From: Arthrobacter sp. B1805
GTDB lineage: Bacteria > Actinomycetota > Actinomycetes > Actinomycetales > Micrococcaceae
Direction of reading: 5' to 3'
Length of the DNA stretch: 64,000 bases
Assembly (NCBI RefSeq): GCF_002929745.1
Contig: NZ_PJIQ01000012.1
Location: forward strand, 48,389-112,388
Part shown: in pieces, positions 1 through 8,604 of the stretch
Position numbering within the stretch: the stretch's first letter is position 1
Layout of the letters: each line of letters starts with the position of its first letter
Program-made: the position numbers and the translations under genes
The notes under the pieces: model-generated
What the model saw: only the letters and a program-made list of their open reading frames with translations
Told to the model about the DNA's origin: nothing
Databases searched by the model: none

Positions 1-2
1 CC

Positions 3-230
3 TATGCCATGGTCGATGCGGCAGACGCCCTGCTGGTCGCCGGATCATCGCTGACGGTGATGAGCGGTTTGCGCTTCGTCCGGCACGCGGCCAAGGCAGG
101 CAAACCGGTGGTCATCATCAATCGTGGCCCGACCCGCGGCGACGAGTTCGCATCGCTCAAGGTCGAGGTCGGGGTCTCCGAGGCCCTGACCTATCTCGCC
201 GCCCGGTTGCCGGACCTGCCGCACGGGTAG
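3..230 (+). CDS. NAD-dependent protein deacylase, Sir2 family (3' end only)
   Basis: C-terminal fragment of a sirtuin whose 5' part lies outside the window. The frame is open from the window edge and stops at a TAG. The visible part carries the end of the Rossmann fold: an ADALLVAGSSLTVMSG stretch (the NAD-binding GSSL motif) followed by KPVVIINRGPTRGDE, both typical of class III sirtuin C-termini. Sirtuins remove acyl groups from lysines with consumption of NAD. The zinc-binding cysteines and catalytic His cannot be checked because they lie upstream. Confidence 0.85.
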   Translation, partial: YAMVDAADALLVAGSSLTVMSGLRFVRHAAKAGKPVVIINRGPTRGDEFASLKVEVGVSEALTYLAARLPDLPHG

Positions 231-297
231 CTTCGAGGGGTGATCACGCGCCGGACAGTCCGTGCAGGACGCCATCGACCAGGACGCGGTACAAACA

Positions 298-338
298 GGA
301 ACAGGCCGAGCCCCGCAGTGCGAGGCTCGGCCTGTTCC
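298..338. terminator. Intrinsic terminator hairpin between sirtuin gene and tRNA-Val
   Basis: A 15-bp perfect inverted repeat (298-312 and 324-338) with an 11-nt loop directly abuts the 3' end of the tRNA-Val gene. It can end both the convergent sirtuin transcript and the tRNA transcript. There is no clear U-run on the + side. Confidence 0.75.
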
Positions 339-339
339 G

Positions 340-415
340 TGGTGGGTCCTACCGGGATCGAACCGATGACATCCACGGTGTAAACGTGGCGCTCTACCAG
401 CTGAGCTAAAGACCC
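340..415 (-). tRNA. tRNA-Val (anticodon TAC)
   Basis: The reverse complement folds as a complete cloverleaf. It has a 7-bp acceptor stem, a D-arm with GCTC/GAGC, an anticodon stem CCACG/CGTGG around loop TTTACAC (anticodon TAC) and a TTCGATC T-loop. The terminal CCA is encoded (340-342), unlike the other tRNA genes in this window. Confidence 0.95.
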
Positions 416-548
416 GAAACGTGCGATGCCGTTCCGTCGGCTACAGCTCGACGGGCGCCATCACGAGGGACGACTATACCGGCTCGGCGGGGTGCCGCGC
501 CAATCGAGGGGCCGTGCCGGTTGGATTGGAGTGCCGATCGGTGTGGCC

Positions 549-1784
549 TCACTCGCCCGCTGCGAGCTGACCGCAGGCGCCGTCGATCTCCTTGCCGCGC
601 GTATCGCGCAGCGTCGTCGGGATCCCGGCAGCACGCAGCCGATTGATGAACTCGGTCGAGACATGCTTCTCCGACGCGGTCCAGATGGAACCAGGGGTCG
701 GATTGAGCGGGATCGGGTTGACGTGCACCCACCCGCGCCCGCGCTGGTTGAGCTTCTTCGCGAGCAGGTCGGCACGCCAGGCGTGATCGTTCATGTCCTT
801 GATCAGTGCGTACTCGATGCTCACCCGACGCCCGGTGGTGCGGTAGTAGTTGTAGGCCGCGTCGAGGGCCTCATCGACCTTCCAGCGTGTGTTCACGGGA
901 ATCAGCTCGTCGCGGAGCTCGTCGTCGGGAGCGTGGAGCGACAGTGCGAAGGTCACCGGCAGGGACTCGGCCGCGAGCTTGTTGATTGCCGGTACCAGGC
1001 CCACGGTGGACACCGTGATGTTGCGTGCCGACATGCCGAGACCTTCCGGGGAGTCGTCGACGAACCGGTGCAACGCCGCCATCACGCGCTTGTAGTTGGC
1101 CAAGGGCTCGCCCATACCCATGAACACGATGTTGGTGACGCGATCGGCGTCGTGCCCGCCATCCGTGCGCAGGTCGCCGAGGGCACCCTCGGCGAGGGCG
1201 CGGTTGGCCGCGACGACCTGGTCGACGATCTCCGCCGTCGACATGTTGCGCGTCAGGCCGGCCTGGCCGGTGGCGCAGAAGGGGCAGTTCATGCCGCAAC
1301 CGGCCTGCGAGGAGACGCAGAGCGTCACGCGGCCCGGGTAGCGCATCAGGACCGATTCCACGAGCGCCCCGTCGAAGAGGCGCCAGAGGAACTTGATCGT
1401 GTCCCCGTTGTCCGTCGTCAGGCGCTTCACCTCGGTGAGCAGCGGCGGGAACATGGACTCCACCAGCTCCTCGCGACCGGCCTTGGGAAGATCGCTCATC
1501 GCCGCGGGGTCGGTGGTGAAGTGGGAGAAGTAGTGGGTCGACAGCTGCTTCGCGCGAAAGCCCTGGTGGCCCAGTTCCTTCAGGCGCTCCTGCCGCTCGA
1601 CGAGCGTGAGATCCGCCAGATGCACGGGTGGCTGACTGACGCGCGGCGACTTGAACTGCAGCAACGGGCGCCCATCGCTCGCCACGATCGGCTCGGCACC
1701 CTCCACTTCAGGGCGCACCTGAGGGCGCGAGGAGGAGGGGGCTGGGGTAGCGGGGGTAACCGTAACGTCGGACATCCTTATCAT
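549..1784 (-). CDS. rlmN: Dual-specificity 23S rRNA A2503 / tRNA A37 C2-methyltransferase RlmN
   Basis: Radical-SAM enzyme that methylates C2 of A2503 in 23S rRNA and of A37 in some tRNAs. The 411-aa product has the radical-SAM cluster motif CGMNCPFC with cysteines at about 163, 167 and 170. It also has the MGMGEPL motif and a C-terminal GACGQL carrying the second catalytic Cys, as in RlmN. The first 45 residues are Pro/Ser-rich and not conserved. Two in-frame ATGs lie 9 nt apart (1784 and 1775); the first has GAAAG just upstream, and the choice is uncertain. The gene is divergent from gnd across 221 bp. Cfr is the paralogous alternative, but length and context favour RlmN. Confidence 0.93.
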   Translation of the reverse strand: MIRMSDVTVTPATPAPSSSRPQVRPEVEGAEPIVASDGRPLLQFKSPRVSQPPVHLADLTLVERQERLKELGHQGFRAKQLSTHYFSHFTTDPAAMSDLPKAGREELVESMFPPLLTEVKRLTTDNGDTIKFLWRLFDGALVESVLMRYPGRVTLCVSSQAGCGMNCPFCATGQAGLTRNMSTAEIVDQVVAANRALAEGALGDLRTDGGHDADRVTNIVFMGMGEPLANYKRVMAALHRFVDDSPEGLGMSARNITVSTVGLVPAINKLAAESLPVTFALSLHAPDDELRDELIPVNTRWKVDEALDAAYNYYRTTGRRVSIEYALIKDMNDHAWRADLLAKKLNQRGRGWVHVNPIPLNPTPGSIWTASEKHVSTEFINRLRAAGIPTTLRDTRGKEIDGACGQLAAGE

Positions 1785-2005
1785 TCTTTCACGGATGGCG
1801 CCAGCGTCACAGTCCGCGGTCTGTTAGTGCGGACACGTCGCCGTGCCGCACCGATGAAACATAACGCCGTGTGGGGCGGGTGGTGTGGCGGCGGGTGTTG
1901 CCACGGTAATAGTGTGAAAGCGACCGGATGGCTCGCGCGGCGACGCGCCCGGAGCACCGGCACATGCAGCGCTATGCATGCAGCTGACAAACGACGGGAA
2001 ACACA

Positions 2006-3442
2006 TTGAGCGCACAGATCGGCGTCACAGGCCTTGCAGTCATGGGGGCGAATCTCGCCCGGAACCTCGCCCGGAACGGTTACACGGTGGCCTTGCACAA
2101 CAGGTCGGTCGAGAAGACGGACGCGCTGCTGGAGAAGCACGGCGGCGACGGCGAGTTCATCCGCACGGAGACCCTGCAGGAGCTCGTCGACTCCCTCGAG
2201 AAGCCCCGCCGCGTGCTGATCATGGTCAAGGCGGGCAAGCCCGTGGATTCCGTGATCGATCAGCTCACGCCGCTGCTGGAACCTGGTGACATCGTGATCG
2301 ACGGCGGCAACTCGCACTACGAGGACACCCGCCGCCGCGAAGCTGCCCTGTCGGCGCAGGACCTCCACTTCGTGGGCGTCGGCGTCTCCGGTGGCGAGGA
2401 AGGCGCGCTCCTCGGCCCATCGATCATGCCCGGTGGATCCCGCGAGTCCTACGATTCGCTCGGCCCGATGCTCGAGAAGATTTCCGCGAAGTACAACGGC
2501 GAACCCTGCTGCCGCTGGATCGGCACGGATGGAGCCGGACACTTCGTGAAGATGGTGCACAACGGCATCGAGTATGCCGACATGCAGGTCATCGGCGAGG
2601 CCTTCGACCTCCTCCGTTCCGGTGCGGGGATCGAGCCGGCGGAGCAGGCGAAGATCTTCACGGACTGGAACTCGGGCACCCTGTCCTCGTTCCTGATCGA
2701 GATCACCGCCGAGGTGCTCGGTCACACGGACGGGCGTACCGGCAAGCCCTTCGTCGACGTCGTCGTCGATGCGGCCGGGCAGAAGGGGACCGGGCGTTGG
2801 ACGGTCGTCTCGGCGCTCGAACTGGGAAGCCCGACGTCGGGTATCGCCGAGTCTGTCTTCGCCCGCGCGTTGTCCTCGCAGCTGGAGCAGCGCCTCCAGG
2901 CCCAGGAAATCCTGCAGGGCCACGAGGGCACGGTCGAGCTGCCCGAGACCTTCGTCGAGGACGTCCGCCTCGCGCTCTACGCGTCCAAGCTCGTCAGCTA
3001 CGCGCAGGGCATCGACATGCTCACGGCCGCCGCCAAGGAGTACGGCTGGGAACTCAAGCTCGACGAGATCGCGTCGCTGTGGCGTGCCGGTTGCATCATC
3101 CGCGCCGAGCTCCTCGACGACATCATGAAGGCCTACGCCGGTGACGACCGTCCGGCTAACCTCCTCCTCGCTCCCGCGTTCGCGGAAGCGATCGCGGGCG
3201 CGGTACCGGCGTGGCGCCGCGTCGTCGCCACGGCCGTCCAGCTGGGGATCCCCGTGCCCGTCTTCTCCGCATCGCTGGCCTACTACGACGGACTGCGCCG
3301 CACACGCCTTCCCGCCGCGCTCACCCAGGGCCTGCGTGACCTCTTCGGTGCCCACACCTACAACCGCGTCGACACCGACGGAACGTTCCACACGCTCTGG
3401 GGCGAGGACAAGTCCGAGATCGAGGCCGTCGACACCCACTGA
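2006..3442 (+). CDS. gnd: 6-phosphogluconate dehydrogenase, decarboxylating
   Basis: Converts 6-phosphogluconate to ribulose-5-phosphate, CO2 and NADPH in the oxidative pentose-phosphate pathway. The 478-aa length is normal for the long-chain NADP-dependent form. The N-terminal Rossmann motif is GLAVMGANLARN. GGNSHYEDTRRR and the substrate-binding SGGEEGALLGPSIMPGG segment follow, and the C-terminal all-helical dimerisation domain is intact. The start is a TTG with GGGAA 8-12 nt upstream; no ATG suits the N-terminus. The 221-bp upstream gap holds an 8-bp direct repeat (CATGCAGC at 1963 and 1977) and a TAATAG/TAGTGT-like hexamer near 1907-1915. A perfect palindrome follows the stop. Confidence 0.95.
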   Translation: MSAQIGVTGLAVMGANLARNLARNGYTVALHNRSVEKTDALLEKHGGDGEFIRTETLQELVDSLEKPRRVLIMVKAGKPVDSVIDQLTPLLEPGDIVIDGGNSHYEDTRRREAALSAQDLHFVGVGVSGGEEGALLGPSIMPGGSRESYDSLGPMLEKISAKYNGEPCCRWIGTDGAGHFVKMVHNGIEYADMQVIGEAFDLLRSGAGIEPAEQAKIFTDWNSGTLSSFLIEITAEVLGHTDGRTGKPFVDVVVDAAGQKGTGRWTVVSALELGSPTSGIAESVFARALSSQLEQRLQAQEILQGHEGTVELPETFVEDVRLALYASKLVSYAQGIDMLTAAAKEYGWELKLDEIASLWRAGCIIRAELLDDIMKAYAGDDRPANLLLAPAFAEAIAGAVPAWRRVVATAVQLGIPVPVFSASLAYYDGLRRTRLPAALTQGLRDLFGAHTYNRVDTDGTFHTLWGEDKSEIEAVDTH

Positions 3443-3458
3443 CGCACTGTCGATCGAT

Positions 3459-3500
3459 AACGAGGTAAGCCCCGGACAGCTGTCCGGGGCTTACCTCGTT
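3459..3500. terminator. 42-bp perfect palindrome downstream of gnd
   Basis: The 21-nt arms are exact reverse complements with no spacer (the centre is CAG|CTG). It sits 16 bp after the gnd stop and 42 bp before the end of the convergent cysE gene, so it most likely works as a bidirectional terminator. No U-run follows. Confidence 0.8.
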
Positions 3501-3542
3501 CTGCGTCAGGATCGGTCATGCGTTAGCTACGCGTGACCCGCA

Positions 3543-4130
3543 TCAGATGTAGATGGCAGGATCCACATACTCCGCCGGATCGACGGCGGGCTGCGTCTCC
3601 CGGCGCGAATCGCGGTGGCGGAACGTCGCAGGGATCCCGGTGACGATGGAATCCGGCGGCGTGTCCTTCACGACGACCGCGTTCGCACCGACAGCGCTTC
3701 CCGCCCCGATCGTGATCGGACCGAGGACCTTGGCTCCGGCTCCGATCGTCACGCGGTCGCCGATCGTCGGATGGCGCTTGATCTTCTCGAGCGACCGCCC
3801 TCCGAGGGTCACGCCCTGGTAGAGCATGACGTCGTCACCGATCTCGGCGGTACCGCCGATCACGATGCCCATGCCATGGTCGATGAAGAACCGGCGGCCG
3901 ATGGTGGCTGCCGGATGGATCTCGACACCGGTGAGGGCGCGAGCCAGTTGCGACAGGACACGTGCCGGAAAGCGCAGCTTCTCGTGACGCCACATGCGGT
4001 GGGTCAGCCGGTGCACCCAGATGGCGTGGAGCCCCGAGTAGACGACCGTGTTCTCCAGCGAACCACGGGCAGCCGGGTCGTGGGCGCGCGCGGTCTCGAG
4101 ATCCTCGCGCAGTCGTTCCAGAAAACTCAC
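3543..4130 (-). CDS. cysE: Serine O-acetyltransferase
   Basis: Makes O-acetylserine from serine and acetyl-CoA, the first step of cysteine synthesis. The 195-aa protein is the short CysE form. A helical N-terminal region precedes a left-handed parallel beta-helix with hexapeptide repeats, and the catalytic region HGMGIVIGG is followed by YQGVTLGG. It starts at GTG (4128-4130) with AAAAGG upstream. It lies 62 nt downstream of cysK on the same strand, so the two probably form a cysK-cysE operon. Confidence 0.95.
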   Translation of the reverse strand: MSFLERLREDLETARAHDPAARGSLENTVVYSGLHAIWVHRLTHRMWRHEKLRFPARVLSQLARALTGVEIHPAATIGRRFFIDHGMGIVIGGTAEIGDDVMLYQGVTLGGRSLEKIKRHPTIGDRVTIGAGAKVLGPITIGAGSAVGANAVVVKDTPPDSIVTGIPATFRHRDSRRETQPAVDPAEYVDPAIYI

Positions 4131-4192
4131 GGCTACCTTTTCATCGGGTGGTGGAGGTGTGCGGAACCGGTCTGGAGGTCACTCGTCCCGGT

Positions 4193-5128
4193 TCAGCCGC
4201 GGATGTCGTCGAACAGCACCGTGGAGATGTACCGCTCGCCGAAGTCGCAGACGACGGCCACAATGAGCTTACCGGCGTTCTCGGGTCGCTTCGCGAGCTC
4301 GAGCGCTGCCCAGACGATCGCCCCGGACGAGATCCCTCCGAGGATTCCCTCCTGCGTGCCGAGCGCCCGAGCCACCCGGACCGAGTCCTCGACCGTGGCG
4401 TCGAGTACCTCGTCGTAGACCGTGCGGTCGAGGTTCTCCGGTACGAAGTTCGCGCCGAGCCCCTGAATCTTGTGGGGACCGGGCGCACCACCGTTGAGGA
4501 TCGCGGAGTCCGCGGGCTCGACGACGACGATCTGGACGCCGGGCTTGCGCTCCTTGAGTACCTGACCGACGCCGGTGATGGTACCACCGGTACCCACACC
4601 CGCGACGAAGATGTCGACGGCTCCGTCGGTGTCGTCCCAGATCTCCTCGGCCGTCGTCGCGCGGTGGATGGCAGGGTTGGCCGCGTTGGCGAACTGCTGC
4701 GCCCAGATGGCGTTCTCCGTCGTGGCGACGATCTCCTTTGCCCGCTCGACGGCGCCCCGCATGCCCTCGGAACCCGGGGTCAGGACGATCTCCGCTCCGT
4801 ACGCGCGCAACATCACACGGCGCTCGGTCGACATCGTCTCGGGCATCGTGAGGATCACCTTGTAGCCGCGTGCGGCGCCCACCATGGCCAGGGCGATACC
4901 GGTGTTCCCGGAGGTTCCTTCGACGATCGTGCCGCCGGGACGCAGGGCTCCGGCCTTCTCTGCCGCGTCGATGATGGCGACGCCGATGCGGTCCTTCACG
5001 CTGTTCGCGGGGTTGTAGAACTCCAACTTGACGGCGACCTGGGCGTCGAGACCCTCGGTGAGGCGGTTGAGGCGGACGAGGGGAGTGCGTCCCACCAGTT
5101 GGGTGACGTCGTCGTAGATCTTTGCCAT
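4193..5128 (-). CDS. cysK: Cysteine synthase A (O-acetylserine sulfhydrylase)
   Basis: PLP enzyme that joins sulfide and O-acetylserine to give cysteine. The 311-aa length is standard. The PLP lysine is K45 in [11 protein letters not shown]. The substrate loop TSGNTG, the GTGGTITG phosphate-binding loop and the late GISSGA motif are all present. It is the upstream gene of cysK-cysE. The sulfide it needs would come from the sulfur operon at 54.6-63.4 kb. Confidence 0.96.
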   Translation of the reverse strand: MAKIYDDVTQLVGRTPLVRLNRLTEGLDAQVAVKLEFYNPANSVKDRIGVAIIDAAEKAGALRPGGTIVEGTSGNTGIALAMVGAARGYKVILTMPETMSTERRVMLRAYGAEIVLTPGSEGMRGAVERAKEIVATTENAIWAQQFANAANPAIHRATTAEEIWDDTDGAVDIFVAGVGTGGTITGVGQVLKERKPGVQIVVVEPADSAILNGGAPGPHKIQGLGANFVPENLDRTVYDEVLDATVEDSVRVARALGTQEGILGGISSGAIVWAALELAKRPENAGKLIVAVVCDFGERYISTVLFDDIRG

Positions 5129-5242
5129 GCGGAGCCTGCCTGTTCAGAGGAGTCGGGAAGTTCGGGATGACGTCGGCCGCGGGCGCATGGAAGCCACCCC
5201 GTCACCGACGGCGGTCAGCTTAACGGCTGGGTGCTGATGCGC

Positions 5243-5767
5243 CTACGCGGCAAGCCACTGGGAGTAATATTTCCTGGCCTTGGACAGCTTCGGGTTGATG
5301 ATCACCTGGCAGTAGCCCTGTTCCGGGTGCTTCGCGTAGTAGTTCTGATGCCATTCCTCCGCCACGTGGAACTCGGGGAGGCGGCTGACCTCGGTGACGA
5401 TCGGGTTCTTCCAGTTCTCCTGGTTGCGCGCGATGGCTTCCTCGAAGAGGCTCTTCTGCTCCGCGTCCTGGTAGTACATGACGCTCCGGTACTGCGTGCC
5501 GACGTCGTATCCCTGTCGGTTCAGCGTCGTCGGGTCATGCGATACGAAGTACATGTCCAGGATGACGTCCTCCGGAATGACGGTCTCGTCGAAGGTCACC
5601 GCGACAACCTCCGCATGACCCGTGATGCCCGAGCAGACGGAGTCGTAGTCGGGATGCTTCGTATGGCCGCCGGTGTAACCGGATACGACCTCGGTCACCC
5701 CCCGGGTTTTCTGGTAAAGGGCATCGAGGCACCAGAAACAGCCCCCTCCGAGCACAAAAGTCTTCAT
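5243..5767 (-). CDS. msrA: Peptide-methionine (S)-S-oxide reductase MsrA
   Basis: Repairs methionine-S-sulfoxide in proteins. The GGGCFWCLDALY motif places the catalytic Cys at residue 10 when the ATG at 5767 is used (174 aa, usual for the family). The frame stays open upstream to 5875, but that extra 36-residue segment is not MsrA-like. Other conserved pieces are GYTGGHT, the GHAEVV region and the C-terminal HQNYYAKHP. The gene is divergent from the Nif3 gene across about 106 bp. No strong ribosome-binding site is visible. Confidence 0.93.
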   Translation of the reverse strand: MKTFVLGGGCFWCLDALYQKTRGVTEVVSGYTGGHTKHPDYDSVCSGITGHAEVVAVTFDETVIPEDVILDMYFVSHDPTTLNRQGYDVGTQYRSVMYYQDAEQKSLFEEAIARNQENWKNPIVTEVSRLPEFHVAEEWHQNYYAKHPEQGYCQVIINPKLSKARKYYSQWLAA

Positions 5768-5860
5768 GACTGTGTCAATGCACGGCGGGCACCGATGATT
5801 CCCGTCTGTCATCCGCCCAGGGAGGAAGCCCGCAGAGTTGGAGGGGCCGGCAGCGGCAGG

Positions 5861-5866
5861 TATTAC
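5861..5866 (+). promoter_or_regulatory. -10 box of an apparently leaderless promoter (Nif3 gene)
   Basis: TATTAC lies 7 nt before the ATG at 5874. There is no Shine-Dalgarno in between, so transcription should begin at or next to the start codon. Confidence 0.5.
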
Positions 5867-5873
5867 TGGTGTC

Positions 5874-6827
5874 ATGGAACAGAACGATCACGACGCCGGC
5901 GTCGAAGCGTCCCCGACCGGCGGCACGGTGGGAGACGAAGAGACAGGTACCGCGGGGACCGGGGCCGACGGGAGCGCAGCGGTCGCAGTAGCGCCGACGG
6001 TCGGGGACGTGCTGCTCGCGATCGAGGAATTGTGGCCCGAGAGCCTCGCCGAGGGGTGGGACGCCGTCGGGCTCGTCGCCGGGCGGTCCGAGAACCGGGT
6101 GGAGAAGATCCTGTTCACCGTCGATCCGACCGCGGAGGTCCTCGACGAGGCGCTCGCGTGGGGAGCGGCGATGATCGTGTCCCACCACCCGCTGCTGCTC
6201 AGGCCGGTCACCTCTGTCGCAGCGACAGGGTTCAAGGGCGAGGTGGTGCACCGGTTGATCGAGGCGGGATGCGCTCTGGTGACGGTGCATACGAATGGTG
6301 ACAGCGCCGTCGGCGGTGTCTCCGACGTGTTGGCCGATGCGCTGGGACTGACGGACGTCGAACCGCTCGCTCCGGCAGCGGACGGCCTGCCCGAGGAGGG
6401 AATCGGGCGCGTGGGCAACCTCGGAGCTCCGATGGCACTCGGATCGTTCGCGGAGATGGTGTTCTCCATCCTTCCGGCCGTCGCCGGAGGAGTTCGCGTG
6501 GCGGGGGACAAGGACGCGCTAGTGCGCAGGATCGCCGTGTGCGGAGGAGCTGGTGATTCGCTCTTCGACCGCGTCCGCTCGAGCCAGGCCGACGTCTACG
6601 TCACCGCAGACCTGCGCCACCACGCCGCCTCGGAAGTACGGGAGGCCGCGTCCGGCGGGACGCCGTACCTCATCGATGTCTCGCACTTCGGCAGCGAGTG
6701 GCTGTGGCTCACGCCCGCGAGTGACGCCCTGAGCAACGTCCTGTCCGATCAGGGATTCGTGACCGATATCCGGGTCAGCGGGGTCAACACCGATCCCTGG
6801 GACTTCGTCCTCACACCGGGCCGCTGA
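5874..6827 (+). CDS. Nif3-like dinuclear metal centre protein
   Basis: Member of the NIF3/YbgI family: hexameric proteins with a two-metal site and no firm physiological role (annotated by homology as GTP cyclohydrolase I type 2). With the ATG at 5874 the product is 317 aa. The family begins near residue 40 (PTVGDVLLAIEELWP), preceded by an acidic, Gly/Thr-rich tail. Metal-binding motifs are seen: SHHPLLL, VTVHTNGDS, and late YVTADLRHH and IDVSHFGSE. The gene starts a three-gene set with the zinc-ribbon and RNase HI genes, an order I recall from other actinobacteria. An ATG at 5838 is possible but has no ribosome-binding site. Confidence 0.88.
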   Translation: MEQNDHDAGVEASPTGGTVGDEETGTAGTGADGSAAVAVAPTVGDVLLAIEELWPESLAEGWDAVGLVAGRSENRVEKILFTVDPTAEVLDEALAWGAAMIVSHHPLLLRPVTSVAATGFKGEVVHRLIEAGCALVTVHTNGDSAVGGVSDVLADALGLTDVEPLAPAADGLPEEGIGRVGNLGAPMALGSFAEMVFSILPAVAGGVRVAGDKDALVRRIAVCGGAGDSLFDRVRSSQADVYVTADLRHHAASEVREAASGGTPYLIDVSHFGSEWLWLTPASDALSNVLSDQGFVTDIRVSGVNTDPWDFVLTPGR

Positions 6828-6908
6828 CGAACGACGACGTGGCCTAGGCTGGAACGACGCTGACGCCCGCCCGTCGTTGCCCTTTTTCGACCGACCCTGG
6901 AGGTTACC

Positions 6909-7652
6909 GTGGCCAAGGCTGCACCCGAGGAACAACTCCGCCTGCTCGACCTGCAGGCACTCGACTCGACCCTGAACAAACTCAGCAGGCAGGCTGCCGC
7001 CGCCCGCAGCAACCCCGAACTGGGCGTCGTCGCCGCGCGCGTGGCCGAGGTGGACGGCGAACTCATCCGTGCGACGACCGAGCTCGGCGATCTCCAGCGC
7101 GAACTGACGAAGGCGGAGGACGAGGTACAGAGCGTCGTCAACCGGCTCGAACGGGACGAGAAGCGGCTGAACAGCGGAACCGGCACCTCGAAGGACCTCA
7201 CCGCCCTGCAGCACGAGGTCGCATCGCTCACCAAGCGGCGTTCGGACCTCGAGGACGTCGAACTGGACGTGATGGAACGTGTGGATGCAGCACGTGCTGC
7301 ACAGGCTGAAGTCCAGGGCCGCACGGATGCGGTCCGCGCGGAACTCCGCGCGCTCGAGGAGGCCCGCGATGCGGAACTCGCCGACGTCGAGGTTCAGCGC
7401 ACCCGGGTGCAGGCCCAGCGGGACGAACTCGCCGCGACCTTCGAGGCCGGCCTGCTGGCGATCTACGAGCGCATCCTCGCGAAGCGCGGCGTCGGCGCCG
7501 CGCGGCTGTTCCACGGGAAGTCCGAGGGCTCGGGCATGCAGCTCAGTCCGGGCGATCTCGCCGACATCTCCGGCGCTGCGCCGGACGACGTCGTGCTGTG
7601 CCCCGATTCCGGCTGCATCCTGGTGCGGTCCGGCGATTGGGGAAACCAGTAG
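6909..7652 (+). CDS. Coiled-coil protein with C-terminal zinc-ribbon domain (CT398/Rv2229c type)
   Basis: 247 aa of unknown exact role. Residues about 1-190 are charged heptads forming a long helical hairpin, as in the CT398-like family. The C-terminus normally holds a C4 zinc ribbon. Here only VVLCPDSGCILVRSG is seen, with two cysteines spaced Cys-x4-Cys and no second pair, so the metal site looks degenerate. Starts at GTG 6909 with GGAGGTT 5-11 nt upstream. It lies between the Nif3 and RNase HI genes, and the RNase HI start follows after 2 nt, implying co-translation. Confidence 0.85.
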   Translation: MAKAAPEEQLRLLDLQALDSTLNKLSRQAAAARSNPELGVVAARVAEVDGELIRATTELGDLQRELTKAEDEVQSVVNRLERDEKRLNSGTGTSKDLTALQHEVASLTKRRSDLEDVELDVMERVDAARAAQAEVQGRTDAVRAELRALEEARDAELADVEVQRTRVQAQRDELAATFEAGLLAIYERILAKRGVGAARLFHGKSEGSGMQLSPGDLADISGAAPDDVVLCPDSGCILVRSGDWGNQ

Positions 7653-7654
7653 CC

Positions 7655-8590
7655 GTGACGGACCAGCAGTTGTTCGATCCCTACGAATCGGACCATGACC
7701 AGCAGCCTGCGGACGCGCCCGCGCGGCTCATCGTCGAGGCCGACGGCGGCTCCCGCGGGAACCCGGGACACGCCGGCTATGGTGCGCTCGTGCGGGACCC
7801 CGACACCGGGCGGATCCTCGTCGAGAAGGCCGCCTACATCGGCAAGGCCTCAAACAATGTCGCGGAGTACTCGGGCCTGGTGTCGGGCCTCGAGCTGGCG
7901 CGTGAGATCAATCCAGCCGCGTCGGTGCACGTCAAGATGGACTCCAAGCTCGTGGTTGAACAGATGTCCGGGCGCTGGCAGATCAAGCACGCGGACATGC
8001 GCGTCCTTGCAGCGAAGGCCCGCAAGGTGCTCGATCCGCGCCGGGTCACCTACGAGTGGATCCCGCGCGAGCGCAACAAGGACGCAGACCGGCTGTCCAA
8101 TGAGGCGATGGACGCCGGCATGGCCGGCGTCGACTGGAAACCGCGGGCGGCAGCAGCAACCGTGGCGGGCGAACCACCCGTCGCGGCAGCGGTTCCTCGT
8201 CCTGCCGGCAGGCTCCATCACCTGGAGGTCTGGACGCGTGATCTACCCGCCGCGGAAGCAAGTCTCGGCTGGCTGCTCGAGAGGCTCGGCTTCCCGCGCA
8301 GGGAGTCCTGGAAGGACGGCGTCAGTTACGGCTCCGACGATTTCTACGTCGTGCTCGAAAGTGGTCCGGACGTCGCCGATGCTACCCATGAGCGCCGTCG
8401 CCCCGGCGTGAACCATCTTGCGTTCCGAGCAGGCAGCCGTGCTGACGTCGACCTCCTGGCACGACGGGCAGCCAGCCACGGGTGGACCCTGCTGTTCGCC
8501 GACCGCCACCCGTTCGCTGGAGGACCCGAGCATTATGCGGCGTACCTCGAGAACGCGGAGGGCTTCGAGATGGAGCTCGTGGCCGTCTGA
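7655..8590 (+). CDS. RNase HI domain fused to a VOC (glyoxalase/bleomycin-resistance) domain
   Basis: 311 aa from the GTG at 7655. Residues about 23-155 are an RNase HI domain with all four carboxylates: D30 in EADGGSRGNPG, E71 in VAEYSG, D96 in KMDSKL and D145 in KDADRLS. It should cut RNA in RNA:DNA hybrids. An Ala/Pro-rich linker (about 165-183) leads to a VOC domain (about 186-311) with RLHHLEVWTRD at its start and AEGFEMELVAV at its end, giving the usual His and Glu metal ligands. In other actinobacteria I know, this gene position encodes RNase HI joined to an acid-phosphatase domain (Rv2228c type); here a VOC domain takes its place. The reading frame is continuous. A hairpin (8579-8597) spans the stop codon. 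Confidence 0.85.
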   Translation: MTDQQLFDPYESDHDQQPADAPARLIVEADGGSRGNPGHAGYGALVRDPDTGRILVEKAAYIGKASNNVAEYSGLVSGLELAREINPAASVHVKMDSKLVVEQMSGRWQIKHADMRVLAAKARKVLDPRRVTYEWIPRERNKDADRLSNEAMDAGMAGVDWKPRAAAATVAGEPPVAAAVPRPAGRLHHLEVWTRDLPAAEASLGWLLERLGFPRRESWKDGVSYGSDDFYVVLESGPDVADATHERRRPGVNHLAFRAGSRADVDLLARRAASHGWTLLFADRHPFAGGPEHYAAYLENAEGFEMELVAV

Positions 8591-8604
8591 CGGCCACGGG
8601 TTCC

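Noticed and set aside
426..2009. 527-codon open frame on the plus strand, antisense to rlmN
   Set aside because: Low-complexity Arg/Gly/His-rich product with no domain; it mirrors rlmN, a well-supported radical-SAM gene. Long antisense frames are expected at this GC content.
5768..5860. SigH-type promoter for msrA
   Set aside because: A GGAAT is present on the minus strand, but the matching GTT at 18-19 nt is missing.
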